Part shown: piece by piece, positions 24,441-37,239 of the stretch | Layout of the letters: each line of letters opens with the position of its first letter | How positions within the stretch are numbered: the first letter of the stretch is position 1 | Assembly (NCBI RefSeq): GCF_011075055.1 | Contig: NC_058151.1 | Span: forward strand, 7,334,251 to 7,398,250 | Length of the DNA stretch: 64,000 bases | Direction: 5' to 3' | From: Mangifera indica | Lineage: Eukaryota > Streptophyta > Magnoliopsida > Sapindales > Anacardiaceae | Program-made: the position numbers and the translations under genes | Notes under the pieces: model-generated | Database searches by the model: none | The model's input: the letters and a program-made list of their open reading frames with translations, nothing else | Told to the model about the DNA's origin: nothing

Positions 24441-27400
24441 TTAATATGTGCAAAATATGCATCTCTTGAAATTGGTTTTGATTAAAGGATCATCAACCAT
24501 ATTACGCGTAGAAATATATTGTACCATCACTTTCTTCTTCAAAATGATGTCCCTAACAAAGTTATATTTGATGTCGATATGTTCGGTTCTATTGTGGAAT
24601 TTGAGATCCTTTATGAAAGCTATCGCAGTTTGATTACACAATGTACAACTATTGGACTAATTTCTTTGTCATGTACACCCAAATTCTCAAAAAATCTTTT
24701 CAGCCAAATAACTTCTTACACAGTTGTAGAACATGCTACAAATTCTGCTTCCATTATGAATAAGGTTATACATGTCTGTTTCTTACTGCTCCAAGATATG
24801 ACACCATTTTAGAGTAAAAAAACATAACCAGAAGTTGATTTGCATTCGAATAGCCAACGATACATAAATCTGACCATTAACAATATAAACAGTAATCCAC
24901 ATTATTTTTCAGATATCTCAATATCTTCTTGATAGCCTTTCAATATTCTCTTCTTGGATTTAATTGATATCGACTAACTAACTCGACAATGAAACATATA
25001 TCGGGGTGAGTACATATCATTGCATAAATGAGACTTCAAATCGCACTTGAATAAAGTACTAAAGACATTTCATTTCTTTTGTTTTGAGTCTTTGGACACA
25101 AATCTTGACTTAACAAATTGCCTTTTGACATAGGATTATCTACGGGTTTGCAGTTTGCTATATTAAATCGTTCTAAAATCTTTTGAATATAACGCTCTTA
25201 TGACAGAGCCAAAAGTCTCTTAGAATAATCTCTTTTGATTTTAATACCTAAAATATAATCTACTTCACACATATTTTTCATGTCAAAATTTGTGGATAAC
25301 CAATTTTTAATTATCATCATATACTCTAAATTATTCCTAGCTATCAGCACATTATCCACATAAAGAGACAAAATTACAAACTTATAATCAGACTTTTTCA
25401 TATAGACATAGTAGTCTTGTTCTAACATCTTAAAATTATAAGACAATATTGCCTTATGAAATTTTAAGTACTATTATCTTGATAACTATTTCAGGCTATA
25501 TATTGATCTTTGGAGCTTGTATACTTTGTGCTTTTGGCCTTTTGCCACAAAACCTACAGGCTGATCCATATAGATTTCTTTACTAAGCTCTCTATTGAGA
25601 AAAGTTGTCTTGACATCCATCTAATGCAATTCTAGATCTAAATGTGCTACTATAGCTAAAATGATACGAATTGAAGTAAACCTCACAACAGGTAAAAAAG
25701 TTTCTTTATAATCTATACCTTTTTGTTGGATATAACCTTGCATTACTAAATGAGCTTTGTATCTATCTATTGAGCCATCTTCCTTCCGTTAAATTTTGAG
25801 AATCTATTTATTCCTAATGGGTTTTTGATCCGGCAGTAAGTCTACCAGACTCTAAACTCGGTTAATTTCCATGCATTTCATTTCTTCCTTTAATACATCT
25901 TGCCACTCTTTCCTTATTGAGGTATGATAGAGCTTATTTGATATTTTTAGGTTCATCGTCTTCAAAAGAAGTAGTTATGAAAACTTTATTTTCAATTTCA
26001 AAATGTCTTTTAGGGATTCAAAGATGTTTGCTCCTACACAATTAAGGATTTTTGCTCTCCTACTATTTGAAATAGGTTGGAGCTCAACCTCATTGCGCCC
26101 ACTATTTGGAACAGGTAAAGACATTGTCTTTTGTGACACAACTAATGGTTGTTAAGACGAACCTTCTCTACATTCCTCTTCTGTCTTATATAGACGAAGA
26201 CTTTTATCAATATCACCCTTCTTAGGAAATTCGTCTTCTATGAATGTCACATCTCTACATTATATTTTAGTTATTCTTCCATCAGAGTCCTCTCCTATGA
26301 ACATATACCCTTTGGAGTGTTCAAAATATCTTATAAAGATACATTTTTTGCCTCTTGGTCCTAATTTTCCTAATTTATTAAATGTGTCATAGATGTATGC
26401 AGTAGATATCTAAGGGTGCATTATATTCAATTTAGGTTTTTTACCTCTCCATAACTCATAAGGAGTAGATGTTACTGACTTAGTAGGCACTCAGTTAAAT
26501 ATATAAATCTCAGTTAATAAAACATCTCCCCAATATGAAATTGGAAGATTTGCTTGCGTCATCATATACCTAACCATTTTTAATAGAGTTCAGTTCCTTC
26601 TCTTTGCTACACAATTTTGTTACAGAGTTATGGGGATTGTTAGTTGCCTCATAATACCTTTTCTACTACATAATTCCTTAAATTTGGTAGATAAATATTC
26701 ACGGCCTCGATCAGTTCTCAAGGCTTTCATTTTTTTGTCTAACTGATTCTCAACCTCATTTATATAATGTCTAAAGCAATCTATTACTTCTGACTTATAG
26801 GAGATCAAATAAACATAACCAAAACATGATAATCATCTATGAAAGTGATGAAATAAAATGCTTCTTTTCTAGCTCTAACATTCATAGGACCACAAATATC
26901 TGAGTGTACAAGTTGTAAAGGAATTTCAGCTCTAATGGCTTTGTTAAAAGGTTTTCTCGTAATTTTTCCTACTAAGCAATGCTTACAAATAGGCAAATCT
27001 AATTTTGTGACATGTCCTAATAAACCTTCACGGGCTAGTCTGTTTATTCTTTCTTAGCCAATGTGCCTTAATCTAGTATGTCATTTATTTGTATCCACAT
27101 CCAAACTACTAGGAGTTGCAAATAACAAAAAACTAACAAAATTATCATTATTACAAAATAAGGTGTCTAGCACCATAAAACCTTCAAATAGAAATCTAGA
27201 TACATAAAACACTTTATTATAATAGAGTTTAACCAAATTCCCAAAGTTAAATAATATCCTAGTTTTAACAGAACTATTACAGAGACCAAATTTTGTGGAA
27301 TTTTCGGAGCATATAAGACATTATGTAGTTACAACATTTGACTACCATGCAAAACTAATTTGCATGTGTTCATTCCTTTAACTTCAATTTTAGTATTATT

Positions 27401-28419
27401 ACCTACATAAATTCACTGTGTTTCCCTCCGTATTCGACAAAATTCCATAAAAACATCTTTATCATAAGCTACATGGTTTGTGGCTCATGAGTCTATAATC
27501 CACATAGGATGAGATTCAGTCAAGAAAACGTTACTGAAAACATAAATCTCGTATTTTGAGACAAGATAAGTCAATACCTTATTCAGCTTGGTACATTCAT
27601 GGGCGAAGTGACCTTTGTTCCCATAGTTATAATAAATTAGATTTGTCTTATCTCTTTTCCTAGAGAGTTTGCCACTTTTACGCTTGAACCGTTTATTCTT
27701 GTCTACAGGTCTTTGGACGATCTCTTTCCCTTTTTTGAATTTTCGCCATTTTCTTTTATAGTCGAAAAACTTCCTCGAACTGGACTCAGCAACATATGAT
27801 AAGCATTTGGTCTAGGAGCTTCTAGGTTAAGATGGTAAGTAATGTCATCAAAAGTCTTGATGTTGTCATTATGACTCATTCACTTTCACATGCTCCTAAC
27901 TATTAGGTAGAGATCGTATAATAGCCTGCACTTGATGTTCATCAGTCAGATCATGCCCAACCTTCTTCAGCTCAGTTATCATGTTCGACATTGCCTTTAG
28001 ATGTTGCTTCATCGGCTTATTGAGAACTTTCTTATATTTATCAAACTTGATAGTCAACTACCTTAGTTTGGAGATGGTCGTTCCTTCAAACTTCTCTTTC
28101 AATGCCATCATATAGCATTTGCAGTTTCAAATTGCTTATATTAATAAGCAATATCATCATTTATTGAGCTAATGAGAATACCTCTAGTAGTCGAATCTTT
28201 CTTTTTCTAGGCATTATAAACATCCATGTCAAGCTTATGTTGGGCATTGTTAGGATTCTGCCCGTCAGCAAGTTAAGGCTTTTCCATGACTTGATTAACA
28301 GCCTCCAAGGCATCTTGTTCATCTAGGATATAATGCATTCTCATTCTTCATATTTTATAATTGTCCTCATTCAATCTTTCTCCCTTATTCAAATCGTTAA
28401 TAATGTTTTTCGAAGCCAT
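24441..28419 (-). pseudogene. Copia gag-pol polyprotein pseudogene
   Basis: Translation starts at an ATG on the minus strand at 28419 (MASKNIINDLNKGERLNEDN). The domains run in copia order. Gag has IWRMRMHYILDEQDALEAVN. The zinc knuckle has its first Cys replaced (YYNYGNKGHFAHEC). The protease is WIIDS-stop-ATNHV. The GAG-pre-integrase segment is RLRHIG then CKHCLVGK at about 26960-27110. The integrase core includes LVHSDICGPMN and MKALRTDRGREYLS. Reverse transcriptase includes FVILSLYVDNVLIARNN (25330-25390). RNase H ends with FHNRTEHIDIKYNFVRDII (24550-24600). Stops and frameshifts throughout mean no full protein can be made. Confidence 0.85.
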
Positions 28420-30196
28420 TTCTATATAACTATAGAGATATGCCAACACAACACCAATAATAAGATATATACACATTTTATTGTCACAATTGTGCATTAA
28501 AAATTAAAATATTTCATATAAGACATAGAGTCGAAAATTCACTATGTTCCCAATCATCGTCAATGTATATTCTAGACAAGAATAATGAAATTCTACTAGT
28601 CTCAGAATTCCCACAAATAATCATAATACATATTGAATCAACATATGGTTCAATACATCCATAATTCAAAAAGTTTCAATACAATAACATATTAACAAAT
28701 AAACAAATAAGCATAAAAAAAAATTTAAACGTGAAATTTAAACATTTCAATGACTAGGACCAACTCCTAAACTATCATCGGCCTGAGATTTGTATGATTT
28801 AAAATAGGACATCTTAATAATCAGATATTCTTTGTATTTATAGGGATCGATCTCCACCAATTGAATTGAGAAAATATATTTTCTCTATCTCTGACAATAT
28901 TAAGAGTAACTTTATCTAAGATAAAGTTATTATAATGTTTGCAATAGCCAACATACCTCTCACTTTACTGATTTAGGAAAATGGAGAGAGATTTGATTTT
29001 CTTATGTTCATTACAATTCTATATTATTCAGTGAGTTGTAATTCATCCACACATTTCTAATAATTCTTGAATTTCTTATCCCGGACAAGATTAAAAATTA
29101 TTATAGTTAAATAATTTGGCAATGATCAAAATAGTCTAGATGTCCTTTCCATTTTAATTAATTTTATGTCCTTGTCTTTTAAATCATAATATCTCTCATT
29201 CACGACACCAAGGTGAGTGAAAAGATTGTGCATTGGATTCATCTTATAGTTCAAATAGTAGTCCTTAGTTAATATGTTCACCCTATATATGAGCAATAAA
29301 TGGACAATAATAAATTACACATGCATAACAATATAAATAACACATGTTCACATGTTTAGCAATGTATAATTCAACACCATGATCCAATTAACACCTATAA
29401 GTGTTCAATTCATGAAAAAACAGATTACACTAAATAGAATCTGAGTCTATACAAACAGCCAGACATAAACAGAAGTGTGCACACTCTCCCACGCATTGGA
29501 AAAATGGCTCACGTGCCCTCACGCATTAGAACAAGGTCATCACACACTGGCACGCACTCTCATGCATTGGTCAAACATTAACTGTTGACTGATCAATTGT
29601 TTGACCATTGATTGGTCAAACATTGATCGTCCTACCCATGGGTTAAGGAATCTAGGTCGAGTCGACCCAGTTGACCGAATGATTTGACTTATTAACCGAT
29701 GGGTTTTAACCAACTCGTTATTGGGCAATTGAGTTTTCCCAACCTGATTGTAATTCGCGATTGTGATAAGAACCCTAGGTTTCTGACAGCGAAATTAGCC
29801 ATCTTTCGACCATCCAACGACAACAATTTCATAAGGCTTTTGAAGTCCATGACACACATATTCAAATTCATGAAATTTCTAGTGAAAAAGTAGCTGAATT
29901 TCAGTGAATTAAATGCATGAACATCACGGTTTTGGGTGAAAAACTTGCTATTGAAAATTATTCAATTTCATGCGAATTCGGTGTAATTTTTTATAACTTA
30001 ACATGCTTCTCATATCCAGAATGCATCCTAACATGAATCTATGCATCAATTTCACAAAATTGCAAGAATTTATCAACAATTAAAACACATTCGTATGCAT
30101 TTATATATAAAAATAACACTGCTCATGCCAGTTAATTTCTAAACATGCTTCCAAATCATGTTTACATCACCAACATCATAATTACACAGATAAAAC
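28420..30196 (-). other. Long untranslated leader of the copia element
   Basis: Between primer site and gag. It contains 'cacgcattgg' repeats at 29490-29575 and 'ttgaccattgattggtcaaacattgatc' palindromic words around 29580-29720. Comparable words occur at 54900-55330 in the second copia element, showing common family. No gene is seen. Confidence 0.6.
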
Positions 30197-30212
30197 ATGA
30201 CTTTGATACCAA
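30197..30212 (-). other. Primer binding site (initiator tRNA-Met type)
   Basis: The minus strand reads TTGGTATCAAAGTCATG directly after the LTR end, close to the TGGTATCAGAGC complement of plant initiator tRNA-Met used by copia elements. It fixes the element's orientation. Confidence 0.75.
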
Positions 30213-30579
30213 TGTTAATAGAAGTTAAAAAAGGTCCAGGATCATAGAATAGCATACCCAGATGAAATATTCATAATGTTGATGATGATTGATGATCTAA
30301 TGCACTATTATTGGAATCCACAATACACTTTGCTTGATTTTCTTTCCTATTATCTTTGAAAATTTCTTACAGATGAAGAGAAAAATGGTGGAGAGAATGT
30401 TTCTAAGAGTTGAGCTTCAGATTAAAAAATCTTAATGGAAATTACTCTATTTTTATTAAAAAGAGAGTGACAGTTAACTTTAGTAATTGTCAAGGGCAAA
30501 AGAGTTATTCTTAGGTTAATGTTGTCTTTTTAACCCTAATGGATTGGGTTAACCAATCATGGGTGGACCGAATCCAATA
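30213..30579 (-). repeat. 5' LTR of the copia element
   Basis: Direct copy of 22929-23293. It starts TGTTAATAGAAG on the plus strand and ends CGAATCCAATA, followed by the AGAGT flank. Confidence 0.8.
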
Positions 30580-32129
30580 AGAGTTCTAAAAAATTTTTGT
30601 CAAATGGATAAAGACGTGCATCCAAGATTGGAATATGCCCATGTGATGCCAGTCTCCTTTCCAATGCATTCGAAAACTAATTTGGGATGGTCAACAAAGT
30701 CAATATAATAGGACGCCCACTTCTTTGCTTGTCCTTTCATGTTTGAAGCATTATGAAATTCTAAAGGTGTAAGACATGACACTTGTCTTAGTAAAAGGAA
30801 TGTTAGTCCCTCGAATGGATGTTTGATTCAAAACCACCAAACTCAGAATGTATAAGAGAATGCCCATCCATCAATATAGGACACCCATTTCGTTGTGTTT
30901 TTAAGGTCAAAACATCATTTTCGAAGCTCAACGGATGCATTATCCTAATAAATGGTCATTTAAGCCATGTCAATTATCCAAGACTATAAATTAAAGATTT
31001 TTTGATGGGGAATAAGTTAGAGATTCCTAATGTAAAATCTTATACTCTTATTTTCTCTAAAATTCTCTTTAAAAACTTATAACTCATATCATTAAGAGAC
31101 ACCTTGGACTTATTCTTTGTATCAACCTTATAGAGGCATTTTACATTCAATCTTTCTATATTCAAATAAACGTGGGTGAAATCTTAGATAACTATCGAGT
31201 TGGATATAATCCTGAATCAATTAGTAAAAATAGGCAAAATCTTGAAAAACTATTGTAAAGAGGGGATTCTTTACCAGTGGAACTTATAGATTGCTTGAAG
31301 AAGTTAATATAAGAGGCTTGGAAGAGGAAACTCCAAACCACTATAAATCTTGAGCATTTTTCTTTTCCTACTCTCTTTACTTTGAGTTTCATATATTTGT
31401 GATGTGTATTTGAAAATTTGTTAAATATTGGTTTTGCTCGAATATTTTGGTTGAAATTACTTAAGTGATTGGTTTTAATAAAATATTTGTTTGAGAGACT
31501 TCACATTTGTGTTTTGTGTTTGTGATAAGTTTTTGAACATAGTCTATGTTTACATATGCTTTGATAAGTTCTTGAATATAATGTGTGCTTAATTGTTTAG
31601 ACATCTTATTGAATTTATTTGATCGGTTGTGCTTGATTATAAATTTGCTTAAAATTTTTTTTATTTGGTTAAAAGTTTTAAATAATCTTACTCACCCCTT
31701 TAGGATTATTAGCCATTATAGGGCTTTTCATTTGTGTATCTCAACACACAGGGGTCTGTCTCCTTACTTTACTCACACATGACCATTTCCTTATGGCTAC
31801 TCCTCGTATGCTTCCATTTATAAAAACACATGAATGTATCCTAACTGACACAGGTGTGTACCCCTTTAGATATTTGTTTTACTTTCCTTTTTAAACTTAT
31901 CTCAACCATGTCACTTTGTAAGGGCATTTTTATCATTTCTTCCTAATATGGGCATGCTAAGGCTATACATGAGAAGTCTATGTGTTTTATTTGACCACTA
32001 ACCGGTTAACGACACCCAATGGTCATTGGGATGCCAGAAAAATGTTAACTAAATTTTGGTTATTGTGTACACGATGGTGTGTGGTTGTGTCCTATACCAT
32101 CCGACCGTGTGTCAAGTCCAGAATGTAGA

Positions 32130-33086
32130 AAACGTCAGGGTTTGAGCCCTATTCTAGTCTCTACAAACCCTATTTTCCTCTTAGCAACTTAACATATAAT
32201 AATCTTAATAATATGTCTAGAGAGTTGACAACAAAACATTCACATTCATCCAAATTTTGAATATTTATAATTTCGCCCAAGTAAATTGCATAAAAGAGCC
32301 ACTTCACATGTATTAAACATCATTTATTTTCATCATTCATCAACATAGTTTCATCATGTATCATATATTCACTGTCATTATCAACCATTTATGCCTTAAC
32401 TCAAACGGGTCATAATAATCACTCACGGCAAGACATATATTAAACATGATCATCATAAGGTTTTAGTGAATTAAATGCGTTGATTGAGTATTATGGGAGA
32501 ATCATGGGAGAATTAATGCATTGACTAAGTATACAACTTCTATGAGTTATATTTTCATGTGCACGAATGAGACAATTTTGACCTAAGTTGTACATGCTTA
32601 GGACATTCATTGGTCCCAAGTATGCATGGAAGGGCCACTTGAGACATGTTCAAGTCCCAGAAGACACATGTGTTTATGTATATATATGTGCTCTTCTCGT
32701 AGAAAAATATACAATGTTTTTTTTTTACACATAGCCCTAGCCATCGAGTGAAATATTTTCTCCATTTCACCAAGAAACCATTCTCAAGTTCTAGAAAGTT
32801 TCGAATACAGTCAAGTCTTTATTCAAATTGTTGCTTCATGTGGATACCAAAGAGTAAGCCAACATTTGCATATGAAAGCATGACTTCTCAACCTTTCACT
32901 ATCAAAGAAAGATAAAGGAGCTGCCAACACAGATATATCAAAATACACTTTATGCATGTTTTTTGCATGTTTGTAAATTAATCATACTACGAAGATGAGT
33001 TAGAAAGAGGGTTTTATGGATTGTTTAAATTGTTAAATTGAATTTATAATTTGTTATTCCATTGTTAAAAACCGCAAAATCCTTAT
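32130..33086 (+). mobile_element. LTR-like region upstream of a plus-strand primer site
   Basis: The last part (about 32450-33086) ends immediately before a plus-strand primer binding site and contains TATATATATG near 32682, a possible LTR TATA signal. The LTR start and a partner LTR could not be located, so the extent is approximate. From 32130 to 32450 nothing is recognised. Confidence 0.35.
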
Positions 33087-33101
33087 ATTAGTATCAAAGC
33101 C
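33087..33101 (+). other. Primer binding site on the plus strand
   Basis: TTAGTATCAAAGCCA resembles the initiator tRNA-Met complement TGGTATCAGAGCCA. Together with the gag fragment at 35002 on the same strand it indicates the start of a plus-oriented copia element. Confidence 0.55.
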
Positions 33102-35001
33102 ACCTTGGAGGGATTAATTCACAAAATTTATGCTTACGAATTTTGTTGATTTGATGACATTTTTTTGTCGATATTGAATGATGTATTTAATATGTAATTG
33201 TTGTTATGAAATTATTAAAACAATTTTATAATTGATACAATAAAAGAATGAAAATTTGTGTTAATTTTATTAATTTTTAGTCTTTGAAATTTTGTTGGAT
33301 ATTCTCAAATTGAATTTACAAGTTAGTTGAATCTAGTTGATTGGCCATTGATTCCATGTAGTTACCAAAATTGCCTTCAAATTGCGTTGTTGCATGTTTC
33401 GATGGTTGTTGCTGGTATAAGGATGGTTTATGTGCCATTTTACCTCACCCTAGTGTTAACGCTTGCCAGAATATGGGAATTTCTTGGGGAACTACCTCAC
33501 AACAAGTCACTAGAGAAACTTGCCTGGAATGCCTATGTGCATAATTGTGCACTGGTAACATTTGGTGTGGATGGTTGTTGAAACGGGTTACATTTTTCCC
33601 TAAAATAGAAATTTCTATGGAATGCACAACTTGGCACTTTTGTGCATAGTCGTGCCTTGTAAAAAATTTCAGGGACAACATGGCGATTCCATAAGTTGTG
33701 TTTGGATGATGTTGGTGACATCAAGTTGTTCCCCAAGTCGTGCATGCTTTTGGAATTTTGTTGAATTTCTGAATTAGGCCTTACATGGCTAGCAAGTTTA
33801 CCTTCATATTTGACTAAAACAAAAATTTTTTTATTTGGATCATGTTTTGATGAATAGGGACTAAATTGTAATTTTTCTAGTTTTTAGGGTTGAATTGCAA
33901 TTTGTAAAACTTAAGGGACTAAACAAAATTAACACTTCGGTAAAAATAATTAAAATTAATTGCTTTTTAATTTTGATTATGATGTATACATATTCGAATG
34001 ATATGCATGGTGCTTGGTATACAACTTAAGAACCTTTGTGAATGTTATATGTTTGAGTTTGCAATTTTTAATAAAATATGACCTATGTGTTCTGCCTTCA
34101 CTAAATTTATACTGTACTTCTCTTCTCACCTAACTCTTCTCGAACATAACTCAAGGTTTCTATTTTATGAATTTAAAATTAGAATATATTTTATTTTCAT
34201 TAGAAAAAATTATAACTTACGAAGCCAAGTATTCATGAAATTTGAAAAAAGAAGGAACATTGAAGATTCAAAGAGCAAGACCTAGGTTGATCGGTTAATT
34301 CCTTATGACTCGAGTAATCGACATTAGTTAAAGTTGTATACTGATACAATTTTTAATTTATGTTGTAGTATGCATGTTAGGTTTTATTTTTTTCCAAATA
34401 ATCACTTTATTTGCTAAATAACTAAATTAGTGAAACCGTAATAAATCCCTTAAACATTTTAAGTCAAAAATAACCAATGTGTTCCAATACGATGATTTGA
34501 GACAAGTTTCTGTTTGTTGGAACCTTGTTTGCCAAAGCAAAGAGTATACCTCTACCTGGCAGAAAACCAAATGATTGTTCGTATTGGGTTCGACTTAACT
34601 AGTACACTTAACTTATTTTCCAAAGCGAAGGTGAAAGTGAATTAAAGGTAGAGTGAGGGACATGAAATTGCCATTGCATAGGAATTATGTAGTATCCACC
34701 CTATAGTAAACTGAAAGTTATAATTGATATCACATGATTGATTCCAACTGCTGAATTAAAGATCGTGGATTTGTGTGATTCATTTAATTGACATATCGTT
34801 GATTAATTCAAACTTGTTCACCAAAGCAAAGGAGAGAGTTAATGCAATAGGATCTTGACCCACTAGAAAGTCTACCAGGAGTTCTTGAGTTCAATAGAGA
34901 GGACTATTGACTTGAATAAAATAGTGAGAGTATTTATTTATTGATAAACGATGTTAAATAAATTTAAAATCAAAATATAACTTTATTTTTCTTTTTATAG
35001 A
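33102..35001 (+). other. Leader between primer site and gag fragment
   Basis: AT-rich with no convincing gene. Small frames on both strands at 33327-33745 overlap a patch with repeated 'tgcacaactt/gtgcat' words. The length (1.9 kb) is like the long leader of the other copia copies. Confidence 0.4.
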
Positions 35002-35842
35002 ATGAAGTTAACAACTAACCCAACTTTTGAAAAAATATTTGAAAATGAGTTTGAGTTGAATATTAGATATCTCGATTCATATCTACCTCTATGGACTGTA
35101 CTAAAAGAGAAGAAAATCTTGTATGCTATAGTACAAGACTTACCTATTATGCTCGAACATGATGTTAGAATCAGGGAATATGATACTTTCAAAAAACATG
35201 AAAATGATGCAAGACTTGTATTAAACATCATATTATCTTTGTTGACCCCTGATATGCAAACTAATGGTTTATCTGATAAAGATATAATCGACCATTTACA
35301 TAAGATCTTTCAAGGTCGTGCTTATCTGGAGTAAATCAGGTAATGAAGCAAACCTGAATCAGAAAATGAATGACAGAGTAAAGAGTGGAACCCACGTATT
35401 TAATATAATTAAATTGATCAAGAAAGCCAAAATGCTAGGCTCATGTATGATGAATAACATGGTCTTCAACCTTGTTATCTCGTCTCTACTTGAACCTTAC
35501 ACTAAGTTCGTCATAGATTTTCTAAAAGATAATAAAGGAGAATCCCCAGAAGGACTATTAAGGATGGTAATGTATATTGACGTACACATAAGAATGGCCA
35601 AACAGGTTGAAGCTACTTTGAAAATGGAGAAATAAAGAAGTAAAACTAAGGCTAATTTGAATTCTGAATCTTAGCTAGTACCTCAAGACACACTAAACCC
35701 TTATAATGGTACAATTGGTAAAAGAAAGATAATTTGCTTTCAATGTGATAAGCCTGGTTATTGGAGCAAACATTGCAAAACCTTATCAACTTACAAAAGG
35801 AGGAAGACTGAGTTTTCAACTTTAGATATGACTGAGAATTGA
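35002..35842 (+). pseudogene. Copia gag fragment (UBN2-type) with altered zinc knuckle
   Basis: Starts MKLTTNPTFEKIFENEFELN. Features typical of copia gag follow: YLDSYLPLWTVLKEKKILYA, ILSLLTPDMQ and a second frame with NDRVKSGTHVFNIIKLIKKA and SSLLEPYTKFVIDF. A frameshift near 35320 separates the two, and a stop follows MEK at about 35634. The region 35730-35780 encodes ICFQCDKPGYWSKHC, a CCHC knuckle with the His replaced by Tyr. The frame then ends. Weak similarity to protease/pre-integrase continues to about 36110 (VDLRVRNAPYV), where a foldback element interrupts. No reverse transcriptase is seen beyond it. Confidence 0.75.
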
Positions 35843-36119
35843 ACATTTTCTCAAAATGTCACATTATTTAACATAGGATTTAAAATTCTTACATTTGATT
35901 GATATGGAGGATCCAAGACATAGTAGATGCTTGTTAAGAAGAGGTGGACCTACGAGTTAGAAATGCGCCATATGTATGCCACATTAGCTATAGTTGTAAG
36001 TTCATTGTATTCATTCTTGTCTATAGGCAAGATGAGAAGAAATAAAATTAGTTGTAATACTTTTTAGAAATAAAACTTTTGCAAGAGTTATAATTATGAT
36101 TATTTTAACAGTTCTCATT

Positions 36120-37210
36120 GGGATATTAATTAAAATCGGCAAAAAATTTTTTGCGTAAACTTTTTTAGGTAAATGTACAACGGTTTTACTTTTATAAGCA
36201 AATTTATTTTTAATTCCAAAAATACCCTATCCCAGTTTATTACATCATTCTCAACAATTTACGTCACACTCAACTGCTTAAAATTTTCTTAACAGATTTG
36301 ATAATTTCTTATTCGAACTATCACTAATTCATGTTTTAAGGATTAAAAACATATTTAAAAATTGATAAATTTTTGTTTAGGTTTCAAATACAGATAGTAA
36401 CGAAAAAATAACATAGATGAAGAGAATGATATGTGTGAATCGATGTTGTATCACGGTGCATATGGGGTGTATAGGGTGCGTGTAGGTGCGTGAAGGGTGC
36501 GTTAGGATGCGCGAGTGGATAGCTGATACATGGGGTGCACGGCTCTGGGAAAATGTTGAGCTAATAACTAAAAAATATAATATATATAGATATAGATATA
36601 CGGGGTGCGAAGAGGGTGCACACCCTCATCCCACCTATGTTATATATATATTTATATATAATAATATAATATAATATTTAAAAATATAATAAATATAAAT
36701 AATAATAATAATAATATTAATAATAATAATAATAATATTATATTAAATATTATATTATATTATTATATATAAATATATATATAAAACAAAGGTGGGATGA
36801 GGGTGCGCACCCTCTTCGCACCCCGTATATATATATATATATATATATTAGCTCACCATTTCCTAGGGTCGTGCACCCCACGCATTAGTTGTCCACTTGT
36901 GCACCCTAACGCACCTGCACGCACCCTATGCACCCATGCACCCTGTACGCACCTTACACGCACCCACGTACCCTGTATGCACCCTATGCACCTTGCACGC
37001 ACCCTACACGCACCCACACACCTTATACGCACCTATGTACCCTGTACGACCCGTTACGCCCCACACACGGAAGTTATTGAAAGTGACGTAATAAGTCGGG
37101 GAGGGTATTTTTGGAATTAAAAATAAATTTGCTTATAAAGGTAAAACCACTATACGTTTGCCTAAAAAGATTTAAACGGAAAAAATTTTGTCGATTTTAA
37201 TTAATATCCC
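36120..37210. mobile_element. Foldback-type DNA transposon, 1.09 kb, non-autonomous
   Basis: The terminal inverted repeats begin GGGATATTAATTAAAATCG and match over about 145 bp at each end (36120-36265 with 37065-37210). The flanks are identical 8-bp sequences, TTCTCATT (36112-36119 and 37211-37218). A second inverted pair lies inside (36460-36640 with 36785-36990), around a central AT-rich palindrome at 36640-36790. The right arm carries a GCACCC-rich array. The 8-bp duplication suggests hAT-like mobilisation; a 9-bp MULE-type reading is possible because a G adjoins the site. The open frames at 36797 and 36897, rich in His, Thr and Pro, are by-products of the array. No transposase is encoded. 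Confidence 0.8.
36905..37050. repeat. GCACCC-rich short tandem array in the right arm of the foldback element
   Basis: About fifteen variants of ACGCACCCTATGCACC-like units in a row. The left arm holds fewer counterparts (GGGTGCGTGTAGGTGCGTG near 36475), so the arms differ in copy number. The array is GC-rich within an AT-rich surround. Confidence 0.75.
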
Positions 37211-37239
37211 TTCTCATTGGTAAAAATTAATTAGACCAT

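Larger units (their letters stand above)
22929..30579 (-). mobile_element. Full-length Ty1/copia retrotransposon, mutated
   Basis: Two direct LTRs of about 365 bp bound a 7.65-kb element. The flanks AGAGC (22924-22928) and AGAGT (30580-30584) form a 5-bp target duplication with one change. On the minus strand the order is LTR, primer binding site (TTGGTATCAAAGTCATG), long leader, gag, protease, integrase, reverse transcriptase, RNase H, purine-rich GAGTGAGAGA, LTR. This is the copia order. The polyprotein is broken by many stops. LTR divergence is clear (about 15 percent by eye), so the insertion is old. Confidence 0.85.
22706..31730 (+). mobile_element. SIRE/Maximus-like LTR (solo), interrupted by a copia element
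   Basis: Excluding the copia element at 22929-30579 leaves 1.37 kb that begins TGTTGGACCC and ends GGGCTTTTCA. Early 'gattatgtcaaaactaagtttaaa' and late 'cttactcacccctttaggattattagcc' resemble LTRs of SIRE/Maximus-type copia elements. It sits in the gypsy-like sequence with TGTGT at 22701-22705 and TTTGTGT at 31731-31737, so a 5-bp duplication is likely although the exact right edge is ambiguous by two bases. No internal coding region accompanies it, suggesting a solo LTR. The family assignment is inference. Confidence 0.4.
21623..32130 (+). mobile_element. Second gypsy-type LTR sequence, plus orientation, split by nested insertions
   Basis: Starts TGTAACACCC at 21623, facing the minus copy with a 94-bp spacer. 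GTGTTACATG and CATGTAACAC form an exact inverted pair. It runs to 22705 (CCCACATAGGTGTGT) and resumes at about 31733 (TGTGTATCTCAACACACAGG). The resumed part contains ACACATGAATGTATCCTAA at about 31826, matching AC ACATGAGTGTATCCTTA in the minus copy at a similar distance from the LTR start (about 1.15-1.19 kb). That shared spacing supports one sequence interrupted at 22706-31730. The right limit near 32130 is approximate. Confidence 0.5.

Noticed and set aside
36797..37120. His/Thr/Pro-rich open frames (107 and 64 aa) that look like a repetitive protein
   Set aside because: They arise from the GCACCC array in the foldback element's arm and match no protein family; they read through a terminal repeat.
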